From contig NZ_JAHQYI010000001.1 of the NCBI RefSeq assembly GCF_019061125.1, forward strand, positions 992,001-1,056,000: a stretch of 64,000 nt of DNA, read 5' to 3'. Under the pieces are notes generated by a model. It saw only the letters and a program-made list of their open reading frames with translations, was not told where the DNA came from and did not search any database. Made by a program: the position numbers and the translations under genes. This DNA comes from Microbacterium sp. NC79 (GTDB taxonomy: Bacteria > Actinomycetota > Actinomycetes > Actinomycetales > Microbacteriaceae). This document shows, piece after piece, positions 42,393-51,519 of this stretch (position 1 is the stretch's first letter; the number at the start of each line of letters is the position of its first letter).

Positions 42393-42398
42393 TAGGCT
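42393..42398 (+). promoter_or_regulatory. -10 hexamer TAGGCT, start of murI operon
   Basis: TAGGCT ends 9 nt before the ATG at 42408. The predicted leader would be 0-3 nt. Confidence 0.5.
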
Positions 42399-42407
42399 GG
42401 AGCCATC

Positions 42408-43250
42408 ATGAATGACGCGCCGATCGGAATCTTCGACTCTGGGGTGGGCGGTCTCACGGTGGCGCGTGCCGTCGGTGACCAGCTTCCCGGCGAATCCCTC
42501 ATCTACATCGGAGACACCGCACGCACGCCGTACGGGCCGAAGCCGATCGCCGACGTGCGACGGTACTCGCTGGAGATTCTTGATTCTTTGGTCGACCAGG
42601 GCGTGAAAATGCTGGTGATTGCCTGCAACACGGCCTCAGCCGCCGTGCTGGCCGACGCCCGTGAACGCTACGACGTTCCGGTTATCGAAGTGATTGGCCC
42701 CGCGGTGCGGACCGCGATGTCAACGACCCGCAACGGCCGGATCGGTGTGATCGGAACGGCCGGAACCATCTCCTCTGGCGTCTACCAAGACATGCTGGGT
42801 GTCAACGCGAACCTCACGATTCACGCGCAGGCCTGCCCGCGGTTTGTGGAGTTTGTCGAGGCGGGGATCACGCATTCGCCCGAGCTTCTCGCCGTGGCTG
42901 AGGAGTACCTCGCACCGCTTCGTCACGCCGACATCGACACGCTCGTGTTGGGGTGCACGCACTACCCGTTTCTGAAGGGTGCGATCAGCTACGTGATGGG
43001 GCCGAACGTGTCGCTCGTTTCCAGCGACGTGGAGACGGCAAATGACGTGTATCGCCAGCTCGTGTCGCGTGATCTGCTCGCCAGCACCGAAGCGGTTCCG
43101 TCCCGCTCGTACGAGGCAACCGGAACCTCAGCCGAAGACTTTCTCGCCCTCGCGCGGCGACTCATGGGCCCGGGCGTCAACGACGTCAAGCTCGTGCAGA
43201 CCGGCGCGATTTCTACCGTTACCACCGACCCGAAAGCTTCTCATGTCTGA
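42408..43250 (+). CDS. murI: Glutamate racemase
   Basis: 280 residues. [13 protein letters not shown] at the N-terminus, CNTASAA (Cys73) and GCTHYPF (Cys183) give the two-cysteine mechanism. It makes D-glutamate for peptidoglycan. The next gene, RNase PH, begins 8 nt before its stop, and RdgB follows with a 4-nt overlap. murI-rph-rdgB is a common actinobacterial operon. Confidence 0.95.
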   Translation: MNDAPIGIFDSGVGGLTVARAVGDQLPGESLIYIGDTARTPYGPKPIADVRRYSLEILDSLVDQGVKMLVIACNTASAAVLADARERYDVPVIEVIGPAVRTAMSTTRNGRIGVIGTAGTISSGVYQDMLGVNANLTIHAQACPRFVEFVEAGITHSPELLAVAEEYLAPLRHADIDTLVLGCTHYPFLKGAISYVMGPNVSLVSSDVETANDVYRQLVSRDLLASTEAVPSRSYEATGTSAEDFLALARRLMGPGVNDVKLVQTGAISTVTTDPKASHV

Positions 43251-43974
43251 CATCGTCCGCGCCGATGGGCGTGCCACTGACCAGCTGCGCGAAATCACGA
43301 TCGAACGTGGCTGGAGCGCTCACGCCGAAGGCTCTGCTCTGATCAGCTTCGGCGGCACCAAGGTGCTGTGCACTGCATCGTTCACGAACGGCGTGCCGCG
43401 CTGGCTCGTTGGCAAGGGCAAGGGCTGGGTCACGGCCGAGTATGCGATGCTGCCGCGCGCCACGAACAGCCGCAACGACCGCGAGGCTGTTAAAGGCAAG
43501 ATTGGCGGCCGCACGCACGAGATTTCGCGTCTCATCGGTCGCGCCCTGCGTGCCGTCATCGACACAAAGGCGCTCGGCGAGAACACGATCGTTATTGACT
43601 GCGATGTGCTGCAGGCGGATGGCGGAACCCGGACTGCGGCCATCACCGGGGCATACGTTGCGCTGGCTGACGCCATTGAGTGGGGCCGCGAAAAGGGCTT
43701 CATTGGCAAGAAGTCGACGGTGCTTTTTGACTCGGTGGCAGCCGTGTCTGTCGGCATCATCGACGGCGAGCCGATGCTTGACCTCGCGTACGTCGAAGAT
43801 GTGCGCGCCGAGACCGACATGAACGTTGTCGTCACCGGCCGCGGCCTGTTCGTTGAGGTGCAGGGCACGGCGGAGGGCGCTCCGTTCGATAAGAGCGAGC
43901 TTGACCGTCTCCTTGACCTCGGCGTCGCCGGCTGTGCGACGCTGCGTGAAAAGCAGCTCGAGACGCTGGCATGA
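43243..43974 (+). CDS. rph: Ribonuclease PH
   Basis: 243 residues, full length for the family. [19 protein letters not shown] at the N-terminus, [15 protein letters not shown], and the catalytic-site region [18 protein letters not shown] are conserved. It trims tRNA 3' ends by phosphorolysis. ATG at 43243 overlaps murI by 8 nt; a longer frame reading back into murI is a shadow. The stop overlaps the rdgB start. Confidence 0.95.
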   Translation: MSDIVRADGRATDQLREITIERGWSAHAEGSALISFGGTKVLCTASFTNGVPRWLVGKGKGWVTAEYAMLPRATNSRNDREAVKGKIGGRTHEISRLIGRALRAVIDTKALGENTIVIDCDVLQADGGTRTAAITGAYVALADAIEWGREKGFIGKKSTVLFDSVAAVSVGIIDGEPMLDLAYVEDVRAETDMNVVVTGRGLFVEVQGTAEGAPFDKSELDRLLDLGVAGCATLREKQLETLA

Positions 43975-44570
43975 GCCGCGTCGTTCTCGCCACCCACAAC
44001 CCGCACAAGGTTGTCGAGTTCGCGGCGATCGTGAACACGCACCGGCCCGACCTTGAGGTTGTCGGCTACGACGGCCCCGAGCCGGTCGAAGACGGTGTCA
44101 CGTTTGCCGAGAACGCTCTGATTAAGGCGCGCGCGGCGGCAGCACACACGGGGCTTGCCGCCTTTGCTGACGACTCCGGCATCAGTGTTGACGTGCTGGG
44201 TGGTGCTCCGGGAATCTTCTCGGCGTACTGGGCCGGCCACGCGAAAGACGCGGTTGCGAACCGTCGCCTGCTGCTGGATCAGCTCTCTGACGTTGTGAAA
44301 CCGGAGCAGCGTCGGGCGCAGTTCCGCTCGACGATCGCGCTCGTGTTGCCTTCTGGTGAAGAGTTCACGGTTGAAGGCGTCTGGCATGGCGCTCTGGCAA
44401 CCGAAGAGCGCGGCGAGAACGGCTTTGGGTATGACCCGGTCTTCGTTCCCGACGTTGACGGTCGGCCCGGAACCCTGTCGGCAGCGGAGATTTCCGCTGA
44501 AGAGAAGAACGCGCAGTCGCACCGCGCCCGCGCTTTCGTCAACCTGGTTCCGCTTCTCGAACGCATCTAA
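43971..44570 (+). CDS. rdgB: Non-canonical purine NTP pyrophosphatase (RdgB/HAM1)
   Basis: 199 residues. [12 protein letters not shown] at the N-terminus, [38 protein letters not shown], and [11 protein letters not shown] are the family motifs. It hydrolyses dITP and XTP and so keeps them out of DNA. ATG at 43971 overlaps the rph stop (ATGA). A terminator follows within 12 nt. Confidence 0.95.
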   Translation: MSRVVLATHNPHKVVEFAAIVNTHRPDLEVVGYDGPEPVEDGVTFAENALIKARAAAAHTGLAAFADDSGISVDVLGGAPGIFSAYWAGHAKDAVANRRLLLDQLSDVVKPEQRRAQFRSTIALVLPSGEEFTVEGVWHGALATEERGENGFGYDPVFVPDVDGRPGTLSAAEISAEEKNAQSHRARAFVNLVPLLERI

Positions 44571-44581
44571 TTTGTGACGTT

Positions 44582-44615
44582 ACGGAACCCGCGCACTCCG
44601 GTGTGCGGGTTCCGT
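44582..44615 (+). terminator. Terminator of the murI-rph-rdgB operon
   Basis: ACGGAACCCGCGCAC (44582-44596) pairs with GTGTGCGGGTTCCGT (44601-44615) across a TCCG loop, with one G-T wobble. A weak T-rich stretch follows. Both arms contain GGAACC/GGTTCC. Confidence 0.8.
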
Positions 44616-44721
44616 CGTCTTTGGGGTGCGGACGGAGAACCAGGGCGCTATTGAGAATCGCAATCATTCCCGACTAGGCCGAAGTGGCGCCCAGGCTCCC
44701 AGAACATGCCACGCTGGAGGC

Positions 44722-45639
44722 ATGCACGACCACGCCCCTGCCGGAATCCGCGGCGCCAGCAACAAGAAGCTGTTGGCGCTGTCGCTATCGATCACCGCGA
44801 CCATCATGGTCGTGCAGATTGTGGGCGCGATTCTGTCGGGGTCGCTCGCGTTGCTCGCCGACGCTGCGCACATGTTTGCCGACACGAGTGCGTTGATCAT
44901 TGCGTTGATCGCCAGCATCGTCGCGCAGCGCCCGGCCGATGACCGGCGCACGTTCGGTTATCAGCGTGCTGAAGTGGTGGGCGCGCTGATCAACGGCGTG
45001 CTACTGTCGGCGCTGGCGATCTGGGTGGGTGTTGAGGGCATTCGCCGTCTGATCGAGCCCGGTGAGGCCGAAGTGTCAGGCACCCTGATGCTGATCGTTG
45101 CCGCGGTTGGTGCCGTCGCCAATGGGGTGTCGATGTGGCTGTTGTCGCGCGCACAGCGTGGTTCCATCAACGTGCGCGGCGCGTACCTCGAAGTCATGGG
45201 CGACCTGATTGGTTCCGTCGGCGTCATCGTTGCGGCCATCATTATCGTGACAACGGGCTTCATGCCTGCCGACGCGATTGCTTCGCTTTTCATCGCCGTG
45301 ATGATCGTGCCCCGCGCTTTCATGCTGTTGCGGGAAGTGATGGCGGTGTTGTTTGAGAGCGCGCCGAAGGGCATGAGTGCGACGCAAATTCGCGAGCACC
45401 TCCTCACGTATGACGGCGTGCGCGCGGTGCACGACGTGCACATTTGGCAGCTCACGCGCGGCGCTCCCGTGTTTACCGCGCACGTTGTTGTTGACGCTGA
45501 GCTCATCGAGCGCGGTGAATCCGCCGACCTTCTCGGCCGCCTGCAGACGTGCCTCGCCGACCACTTCGACGTCGAGCACTCTACGTTCCAGCTCGAACCC
45601 GCTGGCCACGACGAAGACGCCGACACGATTCATCACTAG
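44722..45639 (+). CDS. Cation diffusion facilitator family transporter (CzcD-like)
   Basis: 305 residues, six membrane segments. SLALLADAAHMFADTSAL and VMGDLIGSVGVIVAA carry the Asp/His residues of the two-metal transport site, and a C-terminal cytoplasmic domain (VHDVHIWQL) follows. It probably exports zinc or a related divalent cation. The ATG at 44722 directly follows GGAGGC, with CACGCT 6 nt upstream; both a leaderless start and a tight Shine-Dalgarno are possible. The N-terminus has a short His-containing start (MHDHAP). Confidence 0.87.
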   Translation: MHDHAPAGIRGASNKKLLALSLSITATIMVVQIVGAILSGSLALLADAAHMFADTSALIIALIASIVAQRPADDRRTFGYQRAEVVGALINGVLLSALAIWVGVEGIRRLIEPGEAEVSGTLMLIVAAVGAVANGVSMWLLSRAQRGSINVRGAYLEVMGDLIGSVGVIVAAIIIVTTGFMPADAIASLFIAVMIVPRAFMLLREVMAVLFESAPKGMSATQIREHLLTYDGVRAVHDVHIWQLTRGAPVFTAHVVVDAELIERGESADLLGRLQTCLADHFDVEHSTFQLEPAGHDEDADTIHH

Positions 45640-45691
45640 CGCCACGCGCGAGGGGTTGCCGTCGCCGACGGCTATTTGGCATCATTCAGCA

Positions 45692-45988
45692 ATGAGCGAC
45701 GCCGCCAAGCCTCCCCGTAACCTTCGCCCCTGGTTCGCGCTGGGTGCCGTCATCGCGGCGGTCGTCGCGGGTGTGTTCGGCTTCATCGGTGACGGTGTCG
45801 AGAGCGAAGCATCCGGATTCGCTGGCTGGATCATCACCTACGCCCACACCCTCGTCTGGGTTCTCCTGGCACTGGCGCTCACGGTCGCGGCGATTCACAA
45901 GAAGTGGAGCCGCGCGGCCGGCACCATCGCGGTCACCGCGGCCGTTGTCTACGGCATCTTTCTCGTCACGCTCTTCACTAACGGCTAA
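45692..45988 (+). CDS. Small membrane protein, unknown
   Basis: 98 residues with three hydrophobic segments (about 14-34, 42-62, 70-95). I do not recognise a family. It is 52 nt downstream of the CDF gene, so it may be co-transcribed. Its TAA stop is the first three bases of a terminator stem. Confidence 0.6.
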   Translation: MSDAAKPPRNLRPWFALGAVIAAVVAGVFGFIGDGVESEASGFAGWIITYAHTLVWVLLALALTVAAIHKKWSRAAGTIAVTAAVVYGIFLVTLFTNG

Positions 45989-46018
45989 ACGCCGAGGCGA
46001 TTGACGCCTCGGCGTTTA
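45986..46018. terminator. Bidirectional terminator containing both neighbours' stop codons
   Basis: TAAACGCCGAGGCG (45986-45999) pairs perfectly with 46005-46018 around ATTGA. The first three bases are the stop of the plus-strand gene; the last three are the stop of ligD on the minus strand. Confidence 0.85.
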
Positions 46019-48418
46019 CGTTTCGCGGGTGATGTCGGCGGGGTCCCGGTCGTCACGGAGGCCGCGCCAGCGGGCGTGGCGGAGATGAGCGCTCGGGCTC
46101 CACTCGGCAAACTCGACTTCGGCGACGCGTTCGGGTCGAAGCCAAATCGCATCGGACGCGTCGGCGGGCGGAACATCGACGAACGGATTCTCGTCGGTCA
46201 CGAGGGGCGCGAGGGTGTCGATGAGACGCTTCAACTGACGCTCGGTGAGGCCGGTGCCAACGCGCCCCGCATAGTGCAGCCCCTCGGGTGTCTGCACACC
46301 CACCAGAAGCGACCCGATGGTTCCGGAGCGCGCTCCCTTGCCCGGGCGTAGCCCGCCCACGACGACATCCTGGGTCAGCGTGAGCTTCAGTTTCAGCCAG
46401 TCTTCGGTGCGTTGGCCCGGTCGGTAGATCGATCGCGGATCTTTCACCATCACGCCCTCAAGCGCCATGTCGCGAGCGGTCGCGAGGGCCGCGGCAAGAT
46501 CGCTGAAGACGGGCGGAACCTGCACACTGTCGCCGGAACCCGTGGCGAGCGCTTCGAGGTGCGCCCGCCGCTCGCGCAGGGGAGCGGTGGTGAGATCGCC
46601 CTCGTCGGCCAGCGCGTCAAACAGAAGATACTGCACCGGAGTGCGGCGCTGTTCGCGCGCGATATCGGTGGCCGACGTCAGGTGCATGCGGTTTTGCAGG
46701 AGCGAAAAGCTGGGCCGATTGTTCTCATCGAGCGCGACAATCTCACCGTCAACGATCGCGGTGGGGGAGGCGAAGACGATCGCGCCGCGGGCGGTCAGCT
46801 CGGGATAGCGATCGGTGATGTCGGTGCCACTGCGGGCGTAGAGCCGCAGGCGATCGTTTTGCCAAATGCCTAGCGCGCGCACGCCATCCCACTTGAATTC
46901 GACCCATGGTTCCGCTTTGCTCCGGCGCACGAGCGCGGCAGCCAACCCTTCGGTGCCCGCAGTCGCGAGCATCGGGCGGGGTGCCGTGACCGGTGCATCG
47001 GCATCGACCCGGCGCTTCGACACCGGCGCGGTGGAAGGTTGCGGCGTGCCGTCGGCCATCGTTTTCGCGCGATGGCACAGCCACGTGGATTTCGGCCCGC
47101 TGCCGTTCGTGCGCACCAGCACAATGCGCGACGTCTGCGCCGGCCCATCATGATCAGAGTGCAGGGTGACGATCACCTCATCATCGCGCCACTTTTCGGT
47201 TTCGTAGGTGCCTGAGTCCCAAATCCACATCCGCCCGGCGCCGTACTGGCCGCGCGGAATGGTTCCTTCAAACTCGGCATATTCGATCGGGTGATCTTCG
47301 GTCTGAATCGCGAGCACGTTCGTCGCCGCGTCATGCGGAAGACCCTTCGGTACCGCCCAACTCGTCAGAACGCCGTGGCGCTCCAGACGGAGATCCCAGT
47401 GCAACCGCGTCGCATGATGCTCATGAATCACGAAGCGCGTGCCGATAGCGGGGCCGTCGACGGAACCATCGGGCAGCGGCTCGGGGGTCTGCCCCCGATT
47501 GCGCATGGAGAGGTAGGCGGCGAGGCGATGCGGCGGCGGGTCAAGGGTCGCGAGTGGGTCGGGCTGGCTGAGCCGTTCCAGCACCTCATCGAGCGTGAGT
47601 TGCGCGAGGCCGGGCGCGGCGATCTCATCCCACGTGCGGGGAGCAGCGACGTAGGGCAGGAGTGTGCCGCGCAGGGAATATGGCGCGATGGTGGTCTTGG
47701 AGGCGCTGTTCTGGCTCCAATCAAGAAACACCTTGCCGTCGCGGCTCGCCTTGGCCATCGTGCTGACCACGAGGTCGCGGTGGTCAGCCTCGATCGCCTG
47801 AGCGAGTGCGTGCGCGAGCGCAGAAATCTCGTCACTCGTCTGGCTACCGGTGAGCGGCGCGTAGAGATGAAGGCCCTTGGAACCACTGGTAACGGGAAAG
47901 AGTTCGAGTCCCATGCCGCCGAGAATGTCGCGGGCGAGCCCCGCAACGAAGGCACATTCGGCAAGCCCTGTGCCAGGGCCGGGATCCAGGTCAAGCACGA
48001 GACGGTCGGGGTTGCCGCGCGAGCCATCGGGCGCGAACCGCCACTGCGGAACGTGAAACTCGAGGCTCGCCATTTGGGCCAGTGCGATGAGAGTTGCCCG
48101 GTCTTGCACGAGCGGGTAGGCCTTCTCGCCGCCGGAGTGGTCAATCCCGCGCGTCGTAATCCACGATGGTGCTCCTGCCTCGAGCTGCTTGGTGAAGAAC
48201 GGCTCTTCGGGGGCGGCGATGGTTCCGACTCCGTTAACCCAGCGCTTGCGCGTGACGGGGCGGCCAGTCACGTGCGGCACCAGGCGATCGGCAATCAACG
48301 AGTAGTAGTTGAGAACCTCGCCCTTCGTGGTTCCGGATTCCGGGTAAAGCACCTTGTCGAGGTTCGTGAGACGCACACGGCGACCGTCGACTCTGACGGT
48401 CTGCTCTGCCTGGCCCAC
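46016..48418 (-). CDS. ligD: Multifunctional non-homologous end-joining DNA ligase LigD
   Basis: 800 residues in the order polymerase/primase (about 1-290, LTNLDKVLYPESGTTKGEV, LDLDPGPGTG), 3'-phosphoesterase (about 325-470, FVIHEHHATRLHWDLRLE, AVPKGLPH), ATP-dependent ligase (about 490-800, EFKWDGVRAL with nucleophile Lys near 509). This Pol-PE-Lig order is the mycobacterial one. With Ku it repairs double-strand breaks. GTG at 48418 lies 6 nt after TACCCT. It is divergent from ku across 45 bp. Confidence 0.94.
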   Translation of the reverse strand: MGQAEQTVRVDGRRVRLTNLDKVLYPESGTTKGEVLNYYSLIADRLVPHVTGRPVTRKRWVNGVGTIAAPEEPFFTKQLEAGAPSWITTRGIDHSGGEKAYPLVQDRATLIALAQMASLEFHVPQWRFAPDGSRGNPDRLVLDLDPGPGTGLAECAFVAGLARDILGGMGLELFPVTSGSKGLHLYAPLTGSQTSDEISALAHALAQAIEADHRDLVVSTMAKASRDGKVFLDWSQNSASKTTIAPYSLRGTLLPYVAAPRTWDEIAAPGLAQLTLDEVLERLSQPDPLATLDPPPHRLAAYLSMRNRGQTPEPLPDGSVDGPAIGTRFVIHEHHATRLHWDLRLERHGVLTSWAVPKGLPHDAATNVLAIQTEDHPIEYAEFEGTIPRGQYGAGRMWIWDSGTYETEKWRDDEVIVTLHSDHDGPAQTSRIVLVRTNGSGPKSTWLCHRAKTMADGTPQPSTAPVSKRRVDADAPVTAPRPMLATAGTEGLAAALVRRSKAEPWVEFKWDGVRALGIWQNDRLRLYARSGTDITDRYPELTARGAIVFASPTAIVDGEIVALDENNRPSFSLLQNRMHLTSATDIAREQRRTPVQYLLFDALADEGDLTTAPLRERRAHLEALATGSGDSVQVPPVFSDLAAALATARDMALEGVMVKDPRSIYRPGQRTEDWLKLKLTLTQDVVVGGLRPGKGARSGTIGSLLVGVQTPEGLHYAGRVGTGLTERQLKRLIDTLAPLVTDENPFVDVPPADASDAIWLRPERVAEVEFAEWSPSAHLRHARWRGLRDDRDPADITRET

Positions 48419-48424
48419 ACCATG

Positions 48425-48430
48425 AGGGTA
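48425..48430 (-). promoter_or_regulatory. -10 hexamer TACCCT, leaderless start of ligD
   Basis: On the minus strand TACCCT is followed by CATGGT and the GTG at 48418. It lies within the 45-bp region shared with the divergent ku gene. Confidence 0.55.
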
Positions 48431-48463
48431 GCCCTGGACGGCTTTCCCGTGTGTACTTATCCC

Positions 48464-49288
48464 ATGAGGTCAATTTGGAAGGGCGCGATCACGTTCGGTC
48501 TGGTGAATGTTCCTGTCAAGGTCTATTCCGCGACGGAAGACCACGACGTGTCGTTGCACCAGGTGCATGCGGCTGACGGCGGGCGCATTCGCTACCAGCG
48601 CGTGTGCGAACTCGACGGCGAAGTGGTTCCATTCGCCGACATCGACCGCGCGTACGACGACGGTGAGCAGACCGTCATTTTGACGAAGGACGACCTGGCG
48701 TCGTTGCCGGCAGAAAAGACGCGCGAAATCGATGTTCTCGAGTTCGTGCCGAGCGAGCAGGTCGACCCAGTGACCTTTGACCGGCCCTACTATCTGGAGC
48801 CCGATTCGGCGTCGCCGAAGGCTTATGTGCTGTTGCGTGAGACATTGAAGCGCACGGATCGTACCGCGATTGTGCGCTTCACGCTGCGGCAGAAAACGCG
48901 GCTCGCGGCGCTACGGGTACGGGGCGACGTGCTGATGCTGCAAACCCTGCTGTGGGCGGATGAGGTGCGCGACGTGTCGTTTCCCTCGCTCGATGGCGAG
49001 GTGAAGATTTCGGACAAGGAGCTGGAGCTATCGGCCTCCCTTGTCGACGGATTCTCCGCCGACTTCGAGCCGGAAACGCACGTCGACGAATACCAACAGG
49101 AGCTGCGCACACTCATCGCCGCGAAGCTCGAATCGGGCGATGCGGTCGACACCGATGCGACCTTCGGGGTGGCGGAGCACCCAGGCGGCGAAGTGATCGA
49201 CCTCATGGAAGCGCTACGGGCCAGCGTGGAACGCACACGTGCGGCACGCGAAGAGGGCACACCGAAGAAGAAGAAAAAGGTCGGTTAA
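48464..49288 (+). CDS. ku: Ku protein, NHEJ DNA-end binding
   Basis: 274 residues. MRSIWKGAITFGLVNVPVKVY is the standard bacterial Ku start, with RIRYQRVCELDGEVV and REIDVLEFVPSEQVDP further on. The C-terminus ends in a Lys-rich tail, as in actinobacterial Ku proteins that contact DNA and LigD. The ATG at 48464 is chosen by homology; the frame stays open for almost 1.2 kb upstream across ligD, but that part is antisense shadow. Divergent from ligD. Confidence 0.94.
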   Translation: MRSIWKGAITFGLVNVPVKVYSATEDHDVSLHQVHAADGGRIRYQRVCELDGEVVPFADIDRAYDDGEQTVILTKDDLASLPAEKTREIDVLEFVPSEQVDPVTFDRPYYLEPDSASPKAYVLLRETLKRTDRTAIVRFTLRQKTRLAALRVRGDVLMLQTLLWADEVRDVSFPSLDGEVKISDKELELSASLVDGFSADFEPETHVDEYQQELRTLIAAKLESGDAVDTDATFGVAEHPGGEVIDLMEALRASVERTRAAREEGTPKKKKKVG

Positions 49289-49363
49289 CGAGGCGGAATT
49301 ACGGGTGAAGCACTTACGTGACTGCCTGGTTCCGCCATCTCGCCCAGTACGCAGGCAGGACGC

Positions 49364-50095
49364 CTATTCGGCGTCGGTAGTCGGCGCCTCGGAGAGCGGC
49401 GCGACGTCAGCCTGGGCGGCCTCTTCCGCGCGTTCCTTCGCCATCTTTCGACGCTCTGCGAAGTAGTGCCATGCGGTCACAATGATGGTCGACGCCACCG
49501 CTCCGAGCAGAATGACATCGATGTATTCGGTCACGAAGTCACCAAGACCAGGCACGAATCCGATGCCGTAGCCGATCATCGTGAGGCCGAAGCCCCAGAG
49601 CACAGCGCCGATGAAGTTGTAGAGCGAATATCGACGCCAGGGCATGTGACCGATGCCAGCAGCAACCGGGGCGAACGTGCGCACGACAGGCACCCAGCGG
49701 GCCAGAATCACGGTGAGACCGCCAAAGCGCTCGAAGAATGCGTTGGTGCGTTCAACGTTGCGTTTACTGAACAAGCCTGAGTCTTTACGTTCAAAGATGG
49801 CCGGGCCACCTTTGTGCCCGATGAGATACCCGACTTCGCCGCCGACAAAGGCGGAGAGGCCAATCAGAAGAGCGACCCACCACACGCTCATGCCGAAGAC
49901 ACCGTTTGGTGCGATATCACTCGTGTGTGAGAGCAGGCCTGCCATGATGAGCAGGGTGTCACCAGGAAGGAGGAACCCGACAAGCAAGCCGGTCTCAGCA
50001 AACACGATGAAGCACACCACGAGCAAGGCCCAAGGCTGCGAGCTCATAATGATCTCAGCCGGGTCAAGCCACGGAATCAGTGAAAAATCGTGCAC
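49364..50095 (-). CDS. DedA family membrane protein
   Basis: 243 residues. ETGLLVGFLLPGDTLLIMAG and FGGLTVILARWVPVVRTFAPVAAGIGHMPWRRY are DedA/VTT-domain hallmarks, including the conserved Arg residues. Such proteins are lipid transporters or flippases linked to undecaprenyl phosphate recycling and envelope homeostasis. GTG at 50095 has AGGAAA upstream; a longer in-frame start would run into tRNA-Leu. Confidence 0.9.
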   Translation of the reverse strand: MHDFSLIPWLDPAEIIMSSQPWALLVVCFIVFAETGLLVGFLLPGDTLLIMAGLLSHTSDIAPNGVFGMSVWWVALLIGLSAFVGGEVGYLIGHKGGPAIFERKDSGLFSKRNVERTNAFFERFGGLTVILARWVPVVRTFAPVAAGIGHMPWRRYSLYNFIGAVLWGFGLTMIGYGIGFVPGLGDFVTEYIDVILLGAVASTIIVTAWHYFAERRKMAKERAEEAAQADVAPLSEAPTTDAE

Positions 50096-50140
50096 CGGTT
50101 TCCTGTCGTCATTCAATGGGCAAGGGCCGTATCGCGTCTG

Positions 50141-50222
50141 TGCGGAAGGTGGGACTTGAACCCACACGCCGTGAGGCACAGGAACCTAAATCCTGCGTGT
50201 CTGCCAATTTCACCACTCCCGC
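50141..50222 (-). tRNA. tRNA-Leu (anticodon TAG)
   Basis: 82 nt, class II with a long variable arm. Acceptor GCGGGAG pairs with CTTCCGC (one G-T). The anticodon stem CAGGA/TCCTG holds loop TTTAGGT, anticodon TAG. T-loop GTGGGTTCAAGTCCCAC is canonical. CCA is not encoded. A TAGACT hexamer lies 9 nt upstream of the 5' end (50232-50237). Confidence 0.95.
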
Positions 50223-50231
50223 GCGAACAAT

Positions 50232-50237
50232 AGTCTA
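50232..50237 (-). promoter_or_regulatory. -10 hexamer TAGACT of tRNA-Leu
   Basis: On the minus strand TAGACT ends 9 nt before the mature tRNA 5' end. No convincing -35 is seen. Confidence 0.5.
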
Positions 50238-50354
50238 GAGGGTCGGCGTGGGTGGTGTGCACCATTTTGGCAGAAAACTTGGACACTGTGTGTATTCTCA
50301 GGGATGCTGTGGAAAGTTTGCACGGCGCGTCGTCACGAGCGTCACAATGCTCGC

Positions 50355-51485
50355 GTGACAAGTGTGACCGCGACAGTGGCAGAACGGGTGCGTGATCGCC
50401 TGCGCAGTGAGCAGTCGAATCCCGCCGATGACCCGCAGCGCGCCTCAGATATTGCGCAGGACGAGGTGCGGTGGCACAACGATATGGCGCTCGCTCGCGG
50501 ATGGCGGGTGCTTGACGATGAGGCACGTGCCGTGCGCGAGGTGCTTGCCGTGGTCAGCGGATTCGGCCCGCTACAGCCGTATTTCGATGATCCAGAAGTA
50601 GAGGAGATTTGGATCAATTCTCCGACGGCTATTTTCATTGCGCGAAACGGAACCCCGACCCAGCTGGATCTGGAACTTACCGAAACAGAGGTGCGCGACA
50701 TTGTCGAGCGCATGCTCCAGGCAACAGGCAGACGTGTCGATCTGTCACAACCCTTCGTGGATGCTTCGCTGCCTGACGCCCGCGTGCACGTGGTCATTCC
50801 AGACATCACACGTAAGCACTGGTCAGTGAATGTACGAAAGTTTCTCAGCCGGTATCGCTCCCTCGATGGGTTGGTGGAGACCGGCTCCCTGCCTGCCGAT
50901 GTCGCCCGCCGCCTCGCGAAGGCGATGCGCGAAGGCGCGTCCGTCATCGTTTCTGGCCCGACGCACGCAGGAAAGACCACGATGCTTGGCGCGCTGATCG
51001 CCGCATGCCCGCGGGAGCATCGCATCATCACCGTCGAGGAAACCTTTGAACTCGCGATCGAGGCACCTGACGTTGTCGCCATGCAGGGGCGTCAGCCGAG
51101 CCTTGAGGGTACGGGAGAAGTGACGCTTCGCCGACTTGTCAAAGAAGCACTGCGAATGCGCCCTGACCGCATCGTGGTGGGGGAGGTGCGCGACGCCGAA
51201 GCACTCGACCTGCTTCTTGCGCTCAACACGGGTGTTCCCGGCGCGTGCACGGTGCACGCCAACTCTGCCGATGAAGCGCTCAACAAGATCGCCGCACTCA
51301 CCATGCTTGCCGGCCGCAATGTGGAGCGCGGCTTTGTATTACCGATGCTTGCCGCAAGCGTCGATCTCGTGGTGCACTGCGTGCGCCGCGCTGATGGTTC
51401 CCGTCGCGTCGCTGAAATATTGGCACCCACCGGGGTAGATGGCGACGTGATCGTATCGAAATCGCTGTATCGGAGTGGGCCATGA
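50355..51485 (+). CDS. tadA: Tad/CpaF-type secretion ATPase
   Basis: 376 residues. Walker A GPTHAGKTT (about 201-209), an Asp-box ITVEETFELAI, Walker B-like RPDRIVVGEVRDAEALDLLLALNTG and HANS mark a type IV/Tad secretion ATPase of the CpaF family. It powers assembly of Tad pili from the cytoplasm. GTG at 50355 is favoured, with CACAAT 6 nt upstream; an ATG at 50304, 5 nt after TATTCT, would add 17 residues without family resemblance. First gene of a seven-gene Tad locus. Confidence 0.88.
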   Translation: MTSVTATVAERVRDRLRSEQSNPADDPQRASDIAQDEVRWHNDMALARGWRVLDDEARAVREVLAVVSGFGPLQPYFDDPEVEEIWINSPTAIFIARNGTPTQLDLELTETEVRDIVERMLQATGRRVDLSQPFVDASLPDARVHVVIPDITRKHWSVNVRKFLSRYRSLDGLVETGSLPADVARRLAKAMREGASVIVSGPTHAGKTTMLGALIAACPREHRIITVEETFELAIEAPDVVAMQGRQPSLEGTGEVTLRRLVKEALRMRPDRIVVGEVRDAEALDLLLALNTGVPGACTVHANSADEALNKIAALTMLAGRNVERGFVLPMLAASVDLVVHCVRRADGSRRVAEILAPTGVDGDVIVSKSLYRSGP

Positions 51486-51519
51486 CGGCTCATATGCGTT
51501 CGTTTCAACGGAGGACGCC

